64,000 nucleotides of DNA from Pterois miles. Taxonomy: Eukaryota; Chordata; Actinopteri; Perciformes; Scorpaenidae. This document shows positions 48,374-59,505 of this stretch, piece after piece; within the stretch, counting starts at the first letter, position 1, and every line of letters starts with the position of its first letter. The DNA is taken from positions 10,147,001-10,211,000 of the forward strand of contig CAMQGK010000144.1 of the NCBI GenBank assembly GCA_947000775.1, given 5' to 3'. The notes below the pieces were generated by a model that saw only the letters and a list, made by a program, of their open reading frames with translations, was not told where the DNA came from and did not search any database. The translations under genes were made by a program, and so were the position numbers.

Positions 48374-48580
48374 ATTTGGAAAGTATTTTGATCAAAACCT
48401 TTCACTGATTTAAGGTATTTGTTTTTAAGCAAAATGCAGAATAGCATTCATCATTTAGGTATTTTTGAGGTAGATTTTACATTTTATCTCCAATTAATGC
48501 TTTGAGGCAAGACATCAGTTCAATCATGGCTTGTAGTAAACAGTGAGTGGACTTTGCCCAACAGGATCTTATCTAAATAT

Positions 48581-48736
48581 TCATTCACACACCGATGTCA
48601 CAGCCTTCGGGAGCAATTTGGGGTTGAGTGTGTTGCTCGAGGACACACTGACATGTGACCAGAGCAGCCAGGGCTCGAATCACTGACCTTCCAATAGATG
48701 GATGACCTGCTCTACTCTCTGAACCACAGCCGCCCC
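48581..48736 (-). mobile_element. SINE-C (second tRNA-derived SINE type), reverse orientation
   Basis: On the minus strand: GGGGCGGCTGTGGTTCAGAG, A box TGGTTCAGAGAGTAGAGCAGG, B box GATTCGAGCCC, then GTGTCCTCGAGCAACACAC and CCCAAATTGCTCCCGAAGGC. This is a familiar percomorph SINE head and body. It ends at a TGTGTGAATG block. Confidence 0.8.
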
Positions 48737-48814
48737 AAGGTCATCCTTGGCAAAAACATCAGGTATTTAAGGGCAGTTTAGCAGGAAGGACAGATGTCTA
48801 CTACGGCTCTGTAT

Positions 48815-48914
48815 AGGGAAGAATCTGGCAATATGAAACGTGACATGATGATATATTGCGATATATTGTGATACTGTAAGCAAGGCTATATATTGTTTTG
48901 GGACAATTGTCATA

Positions 48915-48969
<55 letters not shown>

Positions 48970-48980
48970 TATATATATAT
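48815..48980. repeat. ATATTGCGATA-type hAT end plus (TA)n microsatellite
   Basis: ATGATATATTGCGATATATT (about 48849) is like the terminal part of a GCGATAT-type hAT derivative. A (TA)n tract of about 65 bp with one GA interruption follows (48916-48980). Confidence 0.7.
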
Positions 48981-49052
48981 AAACAACCTCACTCTGACAT
49001 CTATATAAAACAAATGATTAAAAAATGTTTAGTTTTTTTTTTTTTAATACGA

Positions 49053-49348
49053 TCAGAACAGTGGGCTCTGCATCGGAATCGGAGGTTCACCGGTTCACGT
49101 CCCAACATGGACTGGTTGCTGGAGAGGTGCCAGTTAACCTCCTCTTGGGCATTGCCGAGGTGCCCCTGAGCAAGGTACCAAACCCCCAACTGCTCGGGCG
49201 CTTGTCAGGAGCAGCCCCCTCACTCTGACATCTCTCCATTAATGCATGTATATGTACTGTGTGAAATTAACAGCAGAGTGTAAAAACTGATTTGCCCTAC
49301 AGGGATTAATAAAGGTTCATCTTATCTTATCCTATCTTATCTTATCTT
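49053..49348 (+). mobile_element. SINE-A copy 4, head-truncated, (CTTAT)n tail
   Basis: The A box is missing and the copy starts in CTCTGCATCGGAATCGG. The B box is changed to GGTTCACGTCC. The body is recognisable but shorter by the AACTGAGTGTGAAC block. The tail is (CTTAT)n rather than (CTT)n. It is the most diverged of the five SINE-A copies. Confidence 0.85.
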
Positions 49349-49354
49349 TAACAT

Positions 49355-50915
49355 CCAACATGGCTCTACTTTGAGAAGGCACATACACGTAGGGTGCATC
49401 TATTTGTGAATGAAATACGTTTTTTGACTGAATTCATCTTTACATGAAACTATTCATTAAAAAGTTGAGAATCAATACAGTATCACAAAAAATAATATTG
49501 CAATATTCATTTTTTTCTTATATACCCAGTGTCAATTGGCCATCCTTTTCTTCTTCTCATCTTCTTGCAGTGTTGACATATCTTCACCACTTGTTGTGTT
49601 GTAGCAGTGAAGTGTGGGTTTGTGTAACCTTGAGCACAAATATCAAAATGCCCACACACATGCAGATCTTTATCTTGTCTTAAAATGCTATTTGGTTGTT
49701 ATACTTCTGTCTAAATCATCAGCCAATGTGGGGGGTTTACAGTTATCCTCAAATTAAACATCCAATGATTGCAAGAGCAAATGAACTAAACAAATGTTTC
49801 TAATCCAAAATCCTGACATCTAAACGTATTATGTACTGTACAACATTCCCATGCTGTTGAAGCCAGTCCACATGCACACACTTGGACTGTGATTGAGCTG
49901 AAACAAAGAGCAGAGTAAATACATCTACAGTTAAAATCAATAATTGGACTGCATTCAATGGTTGATGGCAGCAGGCTGACTTGTGAGACAGTATCCATAC
50001 TTAAATGGTCAGTCTGGTTATCAGCTCTCACTGTAGGAGCATTAAAACAAATACTGTGGGCACCAAAACCAATGGTATGCTCATGGTAAATAAGTGTCTC
50101 TAAGTTATTATGCCTAGTAATTTCATAATACTACTAAACAAAAACAACATATTTCTATAACAATTTCTGCAAACTGTGAAAATAAATAAATAAGATAAAA
50201 TAATCTGGTCTTTGAAAACAATGAAAAGGACAGAGACGGACTGCATAATGAGCGCTGCAGTGTTTTTTGTGTAATCTCAAGCATTGCAATTTACAGTAGA
50301 CAACTGATTTATCCTTTTTTTTTTTTTTTTTTTACTCAGCAAAACTGCTGATAAACACCTCAAAAGCCAGGAGGCATCTCCACCTCATACACACATTATA
50401 CCAAAAAGGTCCAGCTTTATGTAATCATAATATGGGAACATTTTGTCTCCTGCTCCAGTTCCTTCATCACAAATTAAATGCAGTGTGTCTGGCAAAGAAG
50501 ATGAATAAATTAGGAGCCAGTGACAGGCAACTACAGGAGTGACAGCAGCAATGATAGGCATGTAGGAAGAGGACTTGGATTGGAGATTGTTGCTTCCAGG
50601 CATTCAAACAGGGAGTGGAACTCAGAGACATGGTGTATTCGCTGTGCAAACACCACCTGCTGAAAACTATTCGGGTGCTGCAGTTTCCACTCAGGGCCGT
50701 TCGATCTCAACACAACACGAAAATACAAACAAGTGTGTTTACGTGCACACATGCACACAGGCACAGCTTTTGTTACAGCCTGGCTCAAGGCTGGACAAAC
50801 TGAAGAGGAGACTGCAAATGATTAGAGAAAAACAAGCTCATTTTACATAACTCAAACTGAAAATAGTGTAAGGATAAAGTAAATGTAACTAAACCGAACA
50901 GGGTGGAAAACAGGG
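49355..50915. other. Unassigned sequence
   Basis: A T-run lies at 50316-50333. Several overlapping short frames at 50467-50850 on both strands show no domain. Confidence 0.4.
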
Positions 50916-50922
50916 GGAGACA

Positions 50923-51641
50923 GGCCCAATCCCCATGGCCCCCTTAAGGCCGTAAGCCCTGAACCCTCAGGGTCTTAACTGACGTCACCTGGTAAATAGT
51001 TAGACTGTGAGAGGCTGTAAGGGCTTGAAATGGTATGAATACAAATGGAACAGCACTTTGCGGTGACATATCTTGTTACCTTGACGACGCAGATTGCATG
51101 TTATAGTTTTATGTTTTTTACTGCCCGATTTGAACGCCTCCCAGGCTCTAATCTTACGAGACGAGTGGTAATAGTCAAATAATCAATTCATTTGTTTTTG
51201 TCAAAACGGCGTCATTAAGTAAAATTAAATGAAATGGCTGATGAATAAACTAGGTTTGAAATAAATCCTGTAGTTTTTCATTTTCCATCTTAAGTCCTTA
51301 ACATTAAAGTAGTGATTCTGTGTAAATTCAATATGCCAAGCAGAACACCCATGTGCTGTCCTCTTTGTTTACTTTTTTTTTTCTTTAACGCCTCCAGGCT
51401 TCCTCTGGTAACCCTGCGTTTAACATCACAAAGCTATGAATTGTGGGTAATTCCCTCAGGCAAAGCCTGCAGAAAATGCAGACTTACGGAAAGTGTGCAT
51501 GAAGAGCTAAAAATGTCTGCAAAGAAGCCCACAAGCACTTGACGATTTGACAGTGGGACAGCCATGAACCCTCACAGACTTTTCAGGAAAAGACCTCAAA
51601 GTCTGTGAGTCTGACTTTGATGTGGACACTGGGATTGGGCC
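50923..51641. mobile_element. DNA element with GGCCCAATCCC inverted ends (719 bp)
   Basis: The left end GGCCCAATCCCCATGGCCCC and the right end, read inverted, GGCCCAATCCCAGTGTCC, share the first 11 bases exactly. Near the left end lie CCTTAAGGCCGTAAGCCC and CCCTGAACCCTCAGGG. Inside near the right are AAATGCAGACTTACGG and AAAGTCTGTGAGTC. No transposase seen. Known teleost elements begin with similar GGCCAATCCCAA ends, but I cannot name the superfamily. Confidence 0.65.
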
Positions 51642-51649
51642 AAGACTGC

Positions 51650-52185
51650 TGGACCAGGTGGGCTGAATCTCTCTGAGGAACCGACTCCACCCACCAGGCT
51701 CCTAGAGGGAGCGGCCTGCACAGAGAGGATCGTCACACCAGCCCCTCATATAAAAAGTAGTTCCACAACCAACAGTTTTCAGCTAAAATTATACACAAAC
51801 AAACCAACCTATCTGACAAAACCCCACCAACATCCCAACTTCTATCCTTCAGCTTGTCCATACTCAGACATCCGTAACCTTGGTACTGGAGGAAGCATCT
51901 TTAAAACTTGAGAGGGTGACAAACAAGATTATAGTGGGTAAGGTTAATGCCAGAGCAAAAACAGACATGAGGGGCAATGTGCAAGAGTCAAGACCCAGTC
52001 CCTGACTCCACAACACCCCAAACATCAGGTCAGTGTCTGAGTCAAGGCCTAATCCCTGACGACATGACATTAACAGAGAGGTAACCTGTTCTTACCATTA
52101 ACTGAACATGGTACCAGAAATACAAATTTAAAGTGCTGAAGTGTGCATTAATAAAACCACAAGGTAGCTCACACAAACAAACTGG
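51650..52185. other. Unassigned sequence
   Basis: A 22-bp motif (GAGTCAAGACCCAGTCCC and GAGTCAAGGCCTAATCCC) occurs twice, about 54 bp apart (near 51985 and 52040). No gene recognised. Confidence 0.4.
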
Positions 52186-52189
52186 AGTC

Positions 52190-52616
52190 AGAGTCAAATA
52201 GACCATAAAGTAGGGGATGCTTTAGGGCGTGGCTACCTTGTGATTGACAGGTCGCTTCTACAGCGTTGTCCGGTTTGAGAGTTGTCTGTGTTTCCATCAG
52301 TGTTTTCAGTTCATGAAGTGAATTATAACAAGACAACAGCCATCGGCTGTCCTGATTCTGTAAAAAAAAAATCGGCATCGGCCGTAAAACACCCATATCG
52401 ACCGACCTCTAATTATAACCATTTTGGTCGCCTAAAAATGTCTTATTCAGTCTTCTGTAGTACTTTTCTCCACCTGCTCGTGTCACTTCTGGTTGCAAAA
52501 AAACAACATGGCGACAGACAAATACCAAGATGGTGATGGCCAAAATGCTGAGCTCAAGGCTTCAAAAGTCCACAAACCAATTCGTGACATACGTCCACTT
52601 CTCATATACAGTCTAT
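52190..52616. repeat. Interspersed repeat family E, right part, interrupted
   Basis: AGGGCGTGGCTACCTTGTGA, TTGACAGGTCGCTTCTACAG, TTCTGGTTGCAAAAAAAC, AAGATGGTGATGGCCAAAAT, CTCAAGGCTTCAAAAGTCC and an end CTCATATACAGTCTATGAG. It is interrupted by an 81-bp insertion at 52330-52410. Confidence 0.7.
52330..52410. mobile_element. 81-bp hAT-like insertion with 9-bp flanking duplication
   Basis: AATTATAAC occurs exactly at 52321-52329 and 52411-52419. The enclosed right end reads CATATCGACCGACCTCT, with ATCGGCATCGGCCG inside, like a GAGGTCGGNCGATA hAT end. The left end (AAGACAACAGCCATCGG) does not mirror it well. This is consistent with a tiny or internally deleted element inside family E. Confidence 0.6.
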
Positions 52617-52619
52617 GAG

Positions 52620-55360
52620 TATGTACCAGTGTGCAGCAGATGGGAAGACTTGGTGAGCACACACATTGTGGGGGTTGAGATAATATGAGCGCTGCTGGTT
52701 GTGACTATGTAAGAGTACAGGCAGGCTACTGTAAATACACACATATTCAAACGCTGCATATATCACCTTATTTTCTAATTTAAATATGAAAAACTAGGTT
52801 ATACGAACAGCAGGGAACTCCAACAAATACAATAGGGGATAACATATTCCTTTCAAGCTACCTTTGTGCCTCAGCATGTTTGCCCTGTTTTCTCCTGACT
52901 CGTTTGTGGCTTGATTGACAAACAACTAAACTATGGAAAAAATCTGTGAATGAGAATACAATGGTATTTAATATACAGAAAATACAACAGGATTAGTATA
53001 TTTTACATGCTAACACAGACCAATAACAGATGTAAACATCAATCATTTACCCATATTCCAACTTATTTGCTCACTTAAGCTTCATATTGTTCAAATTAAT
53101 TCCATTAACCACAGAGATTTTACAGTAACTCAGTTTCATAGGGACTAATGGAGACCTCAATAAGAAATCACAGATTATGCCAAAAAAGCACAGTGTATGA
53201 TCGGATTATTCCTAACCCAGGCACAATGTATGCATTACAAGTGGGGGATAACATATGACAATATGTGCAGAAATACTGAACAATGCAGTGGCTAGGAACC
53301 CTCAACCACTTATAGCTCCCTGACAAATACAGTGTCAGCACTTTTAATGTATCTTTTCTATACTGAAATATTAGCACTGCTTCCCTTCCAGAAAGCCAGT
53401 ACTTTTTTGTATATACATCTTCAGCAGCAACTGCTTTGCAACCACCTATGCATGAGTGATGCCAGCTAGCATGAGTTAACATGAATAAATATGGATAAGT
53501 GCTTTGATAAATATTGTTGACACAAATATTTGTTTCACTGTTTTTTTATATATATACATCTTTGATAAATTTAAACACAGCTGTGCAAGTTTGTATAGTA
53601 ATGCATATTTTATAGACATTTTATCAATGCATAATGCTAAATAACATAAATTAATAATTGCCCTTATAAGCGCCAACCTGCTTTGTCATTAATTTAGCTG
53701 CAAAGCAGAAGGGAAGTTCACACACAGAATTTAATGCCAAGTGCATCGGCTTATGGCTTCCAGGGAGGCTTAAATCGTGATAGTCGGTTAATTTAGAGGA
53801 CTGTAATTAAAGGTCATAATTATTAATTCATACATGATATATATCAAATACCACTGATCTAATATAAGATATTATACGCAGGATTGAACTTTGGTGCTGG
53901 TGTGGCATTATTTCTCATGTAAACACATGAAGAAATATTGGAATTACAACTCTGTCTACTCTGTAGGAATTTGGATGAAAATCAGCTTCAGGCTATAATT
54001 ATTGTATGAGCTTCATTGTCTGCATTTGCCTTTAATTATGTATTTAATCTCAAGACTCAAATGTTTTTGGAGACCCTACCAATGTCTGCTTTAATGTAAA
54101 AACAGCCTCAACTGTTGCATGCCGAGTAGCTGATACCGTGAGCAGTGAGGCCCTCCGACTTTTTTTTTTTAGGCTGTGCAAGTAATTTGATATGTTTTCA
54201 CAAATGATTTGATATTGTTTTGCTGTACCACAGCTACATTTATCACTTTTGGAAGCTCCAGACAATGCCCAGCTACAAGCTACAACCCATCAGCTGGGAG
54301 TCTTGAGCCAACTTCCTGTATCTACATTTTCACCAGTCCAAAAGAATGACGCGATCTGCGATCAGTTAACTAATAGACTAGCAGTCGCAGGATGTCGCCA
54401 GGTAGCGGAGCCTCGGGCCTCGCTGCCATAGCTGTCTGGGCTGGACCGAAGGCAGAGCTGCAGGGCTGCGATGTGGTGGCCCTGACATGCTGCTTCACTC
54501 TGCTCACCTAAGACTGGATCACGGTATGAGCTATGAACTGCTGCACGGGCTGCATGGCATGGAGGATGTTCCCACTATAACGTAGCCTAATGAGTGCTGT
54601 GTCACCCCTCGCTGGACTGACAGGCTTCTAATGAAACATTACCCACATGATGTTAATTTCCATCCAGACCGCAGTGATTGTTTTTAAGAAATCTTGTAAG
54701 TCACTGCTTGATTTGTCAGTGAACATGGGGTCTTGTCGCTGAGACAGCTGGTACCTTCTTCTGCAAATCAGCAGCTGGTTACTCTTGTCCAAGACCAACC
54801 GAAAATAACCAGCACAACATTTAGCAAGTGCAAAATTGTGCACAACAGATAATCATTGGTTACTGCCATTGGTGAATGTCTTCTTATTTGCAGATAGTCT
54901 GATGGCAGTCAAAAAGGTGAATGCTGGCTGATGCCCATGTTAGTCCTGCTGGAGATGACTATAGGCAGGTATGTTTACCATATCTCCAAAGACAAGCTTT
55001 GTATTCTGTTAAAAACTATTATTACATCTGCTTGTGTTCACCTTTATTTGGCTATACATTTTTTGGCCTTCTCAAACACACCCTATGTGACAGAGCCCTG
55101 CTCTACCACTCTCAACCCCTTTTTTTTTTTTTTACTGCGTATCTACTCTGACCTCATATAGTCATAGTCTGCTGCGTCTCTGGTATACAACCAAAGTAAA
55201 TCCACTGTAGTGACAGTAATCTCTAATCCCTGGATATCAGTGTGTTCTACAAAACCTTCTTATTGAACACCTGGAGACAAGGATGAATCCATTCTTGTAG
55301 GGCTTACCTCCATTTCCTCTTAAATTAGCTATTTAACATATGCCACTGCAGACTCGCTCC
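52620..55360. other. Unassigned sequence with a possible conserved block
   Basis: No gene recognised. 53640-53850 has dense TTAATAATTG, TAATTAAAGG and AATTATTAATTC cores. 54290-54600 is more GC-rich than its surroundings but shows no clear coding frame. Confidence 0.3.
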
Positions 55361-55364
55361 GTGT

Positions 55365-55480
55365 TTAAGTTCTACTGCATTCATCATGCAGCGAGCGCAT
55401 GCATCATTAGTATCGTTGCTCCCAATAGGGATTAAACTCCTAACCCTTGCAGTGTTAGTGCTTTGCTCCGTCAACACGCC
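55365..55480 (-). repeat. Possible tRNA-like SINE fragment
   Basis: On the minus strand: GGAGCAAAGCACTAACACTG, GGGTTAGGAGTTTAATCCC, ATTGGGAGCAACGATAC, TGATGCATGCGCTCGC. The middle block resembles a B box with its surrounding stem. I recall a similar fish SINE, but only a fragment is here. Confidence 0.45.
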
Positions 55481-56090
55481 GTGCAAACACACCCATGCAG
55501 ACACACACCGATGAAGAACATGAACAGGGTGCACACTCGTGACCTCAAGTATCTTTCTAAAGCTCTTAGACTTAGTCCATCATATTATTATGATCTGCTC
55601 CAGTATTCTTAAGCACAAAGCTGCACACTTGAAATTTTAAAATACGCTAGCAAGAGATTAGACTAGGGGAGGAGGATGTATGGATCTGTGAAAGTAGGAT
55701 TATAGTATTATTCACATTAAGCACTGACTACTACTGAGATACACTGATTAAGTATGATGGATCTGGAAAGAAATCTGTGTCTGTCTAAAAGTATCTAACA
55801 TTTAAATGTTATAATCTAGGTTAGTTGTACTGTATGTACCCATTCAGGCTCTGTATCAGGTCATGCTGCACGCATTCAGCACAGGCTTGTTTTCCAAATG
55901 GGATTCATGACTCAGGCGTGGTTTGCTCCATGTTTGCAGGGTACAATCCTTCAACAGTATAAAAATGGACAAGAGAAGAAGACCAGTTAACTCTCAGAGA
56001 AGCAATTACAGGAAGCAATAAAGGCGTAGAAGTGCATTCAACAGAAGCAATTTTTGGTACCTCTCTCCCTTTGGCAGTCCACTTGTTCTC
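55480..56090. other. Unassigned sequence
   Basis: No gene or family recognised. Confidence 0.4.

Positions 56091-56094
<4 letters not shown>

Positions 56095-56148
<54 letters not shown>
56095..56148. repeat. (AG)n microsatellite
   Basis: About 27 AG units. It produces poly-RE and poly-SL frames that are not genes. Confidence 0.98.
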
Positions 56149-56149
<1 letters not shown>

Positions 56150-56150
<1 letters not shown>

Positions 56151-56620
56151 CAAGTGGGTTACAGCCTCTGAGGTCTCATCCCTTCCCTTTCTCCCTGCTT
56201 GCCATTTCTAATTGTGATACTGTATTGTTTACTTTCTACAAATGTGGGCAGAAAATGGCGAAAGAGTAAAAATTTTGGACTAACTAGACAGTGCTGAGAG
56301 AGCACAACAGGGTCACAGGAAGGCCTGATGAACGGTGGCCTACTTTGAAACAGAGCTGAGGCTGTCATCTTTAAGAGGTCCAGTGTATTCGGTAATGGTA
56401 GCGGTAGCATGAAAGAGAGTGAACTTGTACTCTGCCAGTCAGAGAAAGTGTGTACTCTATTAGCACAATAAGGCAACAATGACTCTCACACATTTATACG
56501 AGGGTGTGGGCTAATTATGCAACATTTCCGTTCATCCTGTGCAATGATGTATACTGCCATTTAATGTACTGTCATCCTTTGTAAAGAGGTCACCTCCATC
56601 CTACATTTTAGAAACCTCGT
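56150..56620. other. Unassigned sequence
   Basis: No gene recognised. Confidence 0.4.
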
Positions 56621-56625
56621 GACGC

Positions 56626-56956
56626 GGGGCGGCAGTAGCTCAGTCTGTAGGGAGTTGGCTTGGGAACCGGAGGGTCACCGGTTCAAGTCCCGACATGGAC
56701 CAAAAACTGAGTGTGAACTGGTAGCTGGAGAGGTGCCAGTTTACCTCTTGGGCACTGCCGAGGTGCCCCTGAGCAAGGCACCAAACCCCCAACTGCTCGG
56801 GGCGCTTGTCAGGAGCAGCCCCCTCACTCTGACATCTCTCCATTAATGCATGTGTGTGTGTTTGTGTGCATGTACCATGTATAAGTTGAACAGAGTGTAA
56901 ACTGAATTTCCCCATTGTGGGACTAATAAAGGTTGATCTTCTTCTTCTTCTTCTTC
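56626..56956 (+). mobile_element. SINE-A copy 5, full length
   Basis: Intact A box (TAGCTCAGTCTGTAGGGAG), B box (GGTTCAAGTCC), body and GGGACTAATAAAGG end, with a pure (CTT)n tail to 56956. Near-identical to copies 1 and 2 over the body. Confidence 0.94.
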
Positions 56957-56959
56957 AAC

Positions 56960-57470
56960 ATCTTCAGTCTCTCAGCATTAGTTTATCATACTGTATATGT
57001 AACATACTTTCATTTATGGATACTCAAAAGTGATATTTTTCTCATATATCAGTATTATAATATATGATAAAGGCTGTCAGTCTGTGTCCTGTCGAGTCAA
57101 ATAACTGTGAAGAGGCTTGTCTGCATATTCAAAATATTCATAAATAACCAGCCCGGTGTTACTGGTCTATGCTGCCTGTTTACCACTGAAACAAGAGGCC
57201 ATGCAAGGCAATAATCCACAGTCTGAATTCATCATTTAACAATATTATACACTAAAACCAGTATTAAAATCAGCACAAAGAAATACCATCCTCACTGTCA
57301 ATCTTTTTTTTTTTTCTAGCAGAACAGTTTCGAAGCCACAAATCTACCACACGAAATGTCTTCTTTTCTTTAACTCTTGAAAACACAAACGCACACACAA
57401 AAATCTATTTCGGGAAAAGTTTTTTTTTTTTACTTTTCCAGAAACAGAATCGTGCCGGCACTAATTCAAA
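56960..57470. other. Unassigned sequence
   Basis: T-runs at 57304-57316 and 57420-57431; no gene recognised. Confidence 0.4.
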
Positions 57471-57474
57471 ATGG

Positions 57475-57770
57475 TACCAGTCGGATGGTTGCTTGATCCA
57501 ATCGGTTGCTCACCCGCCTGATCCAGCGGGTCAATTCCAATCTAGTTGGTCGCTCGCTGTGTCCAGTCAGTCGCTCACTTGGTCAAGTGGGTCGCTTGGT
57601 CTAGTCAGGTACTCGCTCTGTCCAGCTGGTTGCTTACTCGATCCAGTCAGTCACTGCCTCCTACAGTGAGTCGGTCTCTATCCAGGTGGGTGCTGGCTCT
57701 GTCCAGTACCCCTCTCGCTCTATCCAGCTGATCGCTCACTTGCTCGAACTAGTCGGTCGGTTTCTATTCC
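57475..57770. repeat. Degenerate minisatellite, about 21-bp unit
   Basis: Roughly a dozen imperfect units built on a TCCAGTCAGTCGCTCACT-like consensus: TCCAGTCAGTCGCTCACTTG, TCCAGCTGGTTGCTTACTCG, TCCAGCTGATCGCTCACTTG. Length and sequence vary between units. The 61-codon frame through it is a by-product. Confidence 0.8.
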
Positions 57771-57774
57771 ATTG

Positions 57775-59340
57775 GGAATGTATGGTAAGATCTATAACAT
57801 TAGGATCTGATTACACCAGGAGGCTTGCCGAGAGAGTTGTTGTGTCCTATTTCCATGTTTAAGATTATAGTTTGTCGAATCAGTGAATAAAAACAGAAAA
57901 ATATGAAATATTGTGGTGAATACAGCATTATCCTACCCACATCCCCTCAGGCTTATTTTTGCAAGAGATGGATGTTTGTACCGCTACTTGCACTTTCCCT
58001 TTGGAAATATTCATCAGAAGTGCTGGCTGCTTTCACTTCATAACCTCTTCCTCTATCTAGCTCTCAGTGTCTCCCCCCCCCCCTCCCTCTACCTCTAATG
58101 GCTTAAGTCTTCCCTGGGGGAAAGATAGCCAGGGATGATGCTTCTGTGGATGGGTTTAGAGTTGTTGAAGGTCTTTCTTGTCATGGGAACAATATAAAAA
58201 TGATAAAGCTGGGTTTTTCAGGGCTTTCTTGATGTATTTCATTTTGTCAAAGCCAGATGACTGCGTTCTGCTTGGATATGGCCCTGGTCTGGGTTTGAAT
58301 CATATTCACAAGCTGTCTCTCCTAGTTATTGTGTTCTTTATTGCCTCTACTGTATTACATCTTGCCTTAGCCGGATGCCCATATGAGAATCAGAGCTTAA
58401 GTCTCCTGAAGTACATTTAACACATTTATACTTTTAGCTCCTAGAGGTGCAGATATGTTCTCATTATAACAGAATTGAAAATTACCATGTGTCACCTTTT
58501 TAACAACATGCTAATATGTGCTACATGGTACACCAGTCTCTTATTCCAGCATATGCCAGCCAAGGGGTGCAAAAAAATGGGAGACATATTAAGCACCACC
58601 TCTCAATCATGATTTACCCTAAACTTAAGCAAGTCTGTCATAAGCATATTCTCATTACATGATGTACGTCAAGATGAGATCCTCTTTACAATTAATTACT
58701 TGCTAATAACAAACTCCCGGCGAGAAAAGGTTATAATGAGCAGCTTTATGAAATGAAGTTGGGTCAGGTTTTTAATTTCAGATGGCAACCAACAGGGCAG
58801 TAAATGAGTAAGCACTCAAGATAGCTGCACGCAGCCGTGATCCACAGCACTAACTGAAATCTGTGACAATCACAGCCACTGTTTTTTTGTCAACTGGGGG
58901 TGCCAGCATCGAAAATTTTCAAAACATTCACATCGGGGCCTCAGCATTTAAAAGAAAACAATAATAATAACTGTCACAAAGAAGAACAATTGAAAAGAGG
59001 AGGCATGTTATCTACAGTATGCATATGCCTTGGCTATATGTTTAAGACTGTTAAAAGCAAATACAGTATATGCCATTGTGAGAAGATGTTGAAATAATCC
59101 ATGAAATGTCCAATACAGCTGAACTTTTAACCCTTATCTTTGTTGGCATTACATGCACAGCATCATTGTCATTATTAACACAATATTTTTCTTACAAACA
59201 AACAGGTGACTTTATAAGAAATACAATATAACCTTGTTCACGTAAATACATTGAGAGGCCTTGCTACAGCCTTACTTGGTCTGGTATTACTAGTAACTTA
59301 TGGTGGATAATATTAGCAAAAATTAGCTCGTTAGCTATTT
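57775..59340. other. Unassigned sequence
   Basis: An 11-base C-run lies at 58073-58083. 58640-58870 is low-repeat with AATTAATTACTTGCTAATAA-type cores. No gene recognised. Confidence 0.35.
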
Positions 59341-59347
59341 CCATTTT

Positions 59348-59503
59348 CTGCTACCTCAAACTTCTACTACACTGCAATTCGGAGACAAATATATACTTTT
59401 TATCCCTCTACCTATAAGCCTTTTTGATAATTTGAGTAGACAGGCTAGTAGTAGAGAGATAGCAGTTAATAGTTTTTCTTGGTTAGTTATTAATAGTTTG
59501 TAT
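59348..59503. repeat. TACTT-type repeat, left part
   Basis: CTACCTCAAACTTCTACTAC, then ACTGCAATTCGGAGAC and TATACTTTTTATCCCTC match, with substitutions, the repeat at 8962-9465. It is interrupted by the pogo/Tigger element; its continuation is at 60456. Confidence 0.5.
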
Positions 59504-59505
59504 TA

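Noticed and set aside
54290..54870. Pseudogene or exon in a locally GC-richer block
   Set aside because: Minus-strand frames (71 aa at 54628-54843 and shorter ones) look protein-like in places but match no family I know and lack splice or frame continuity.
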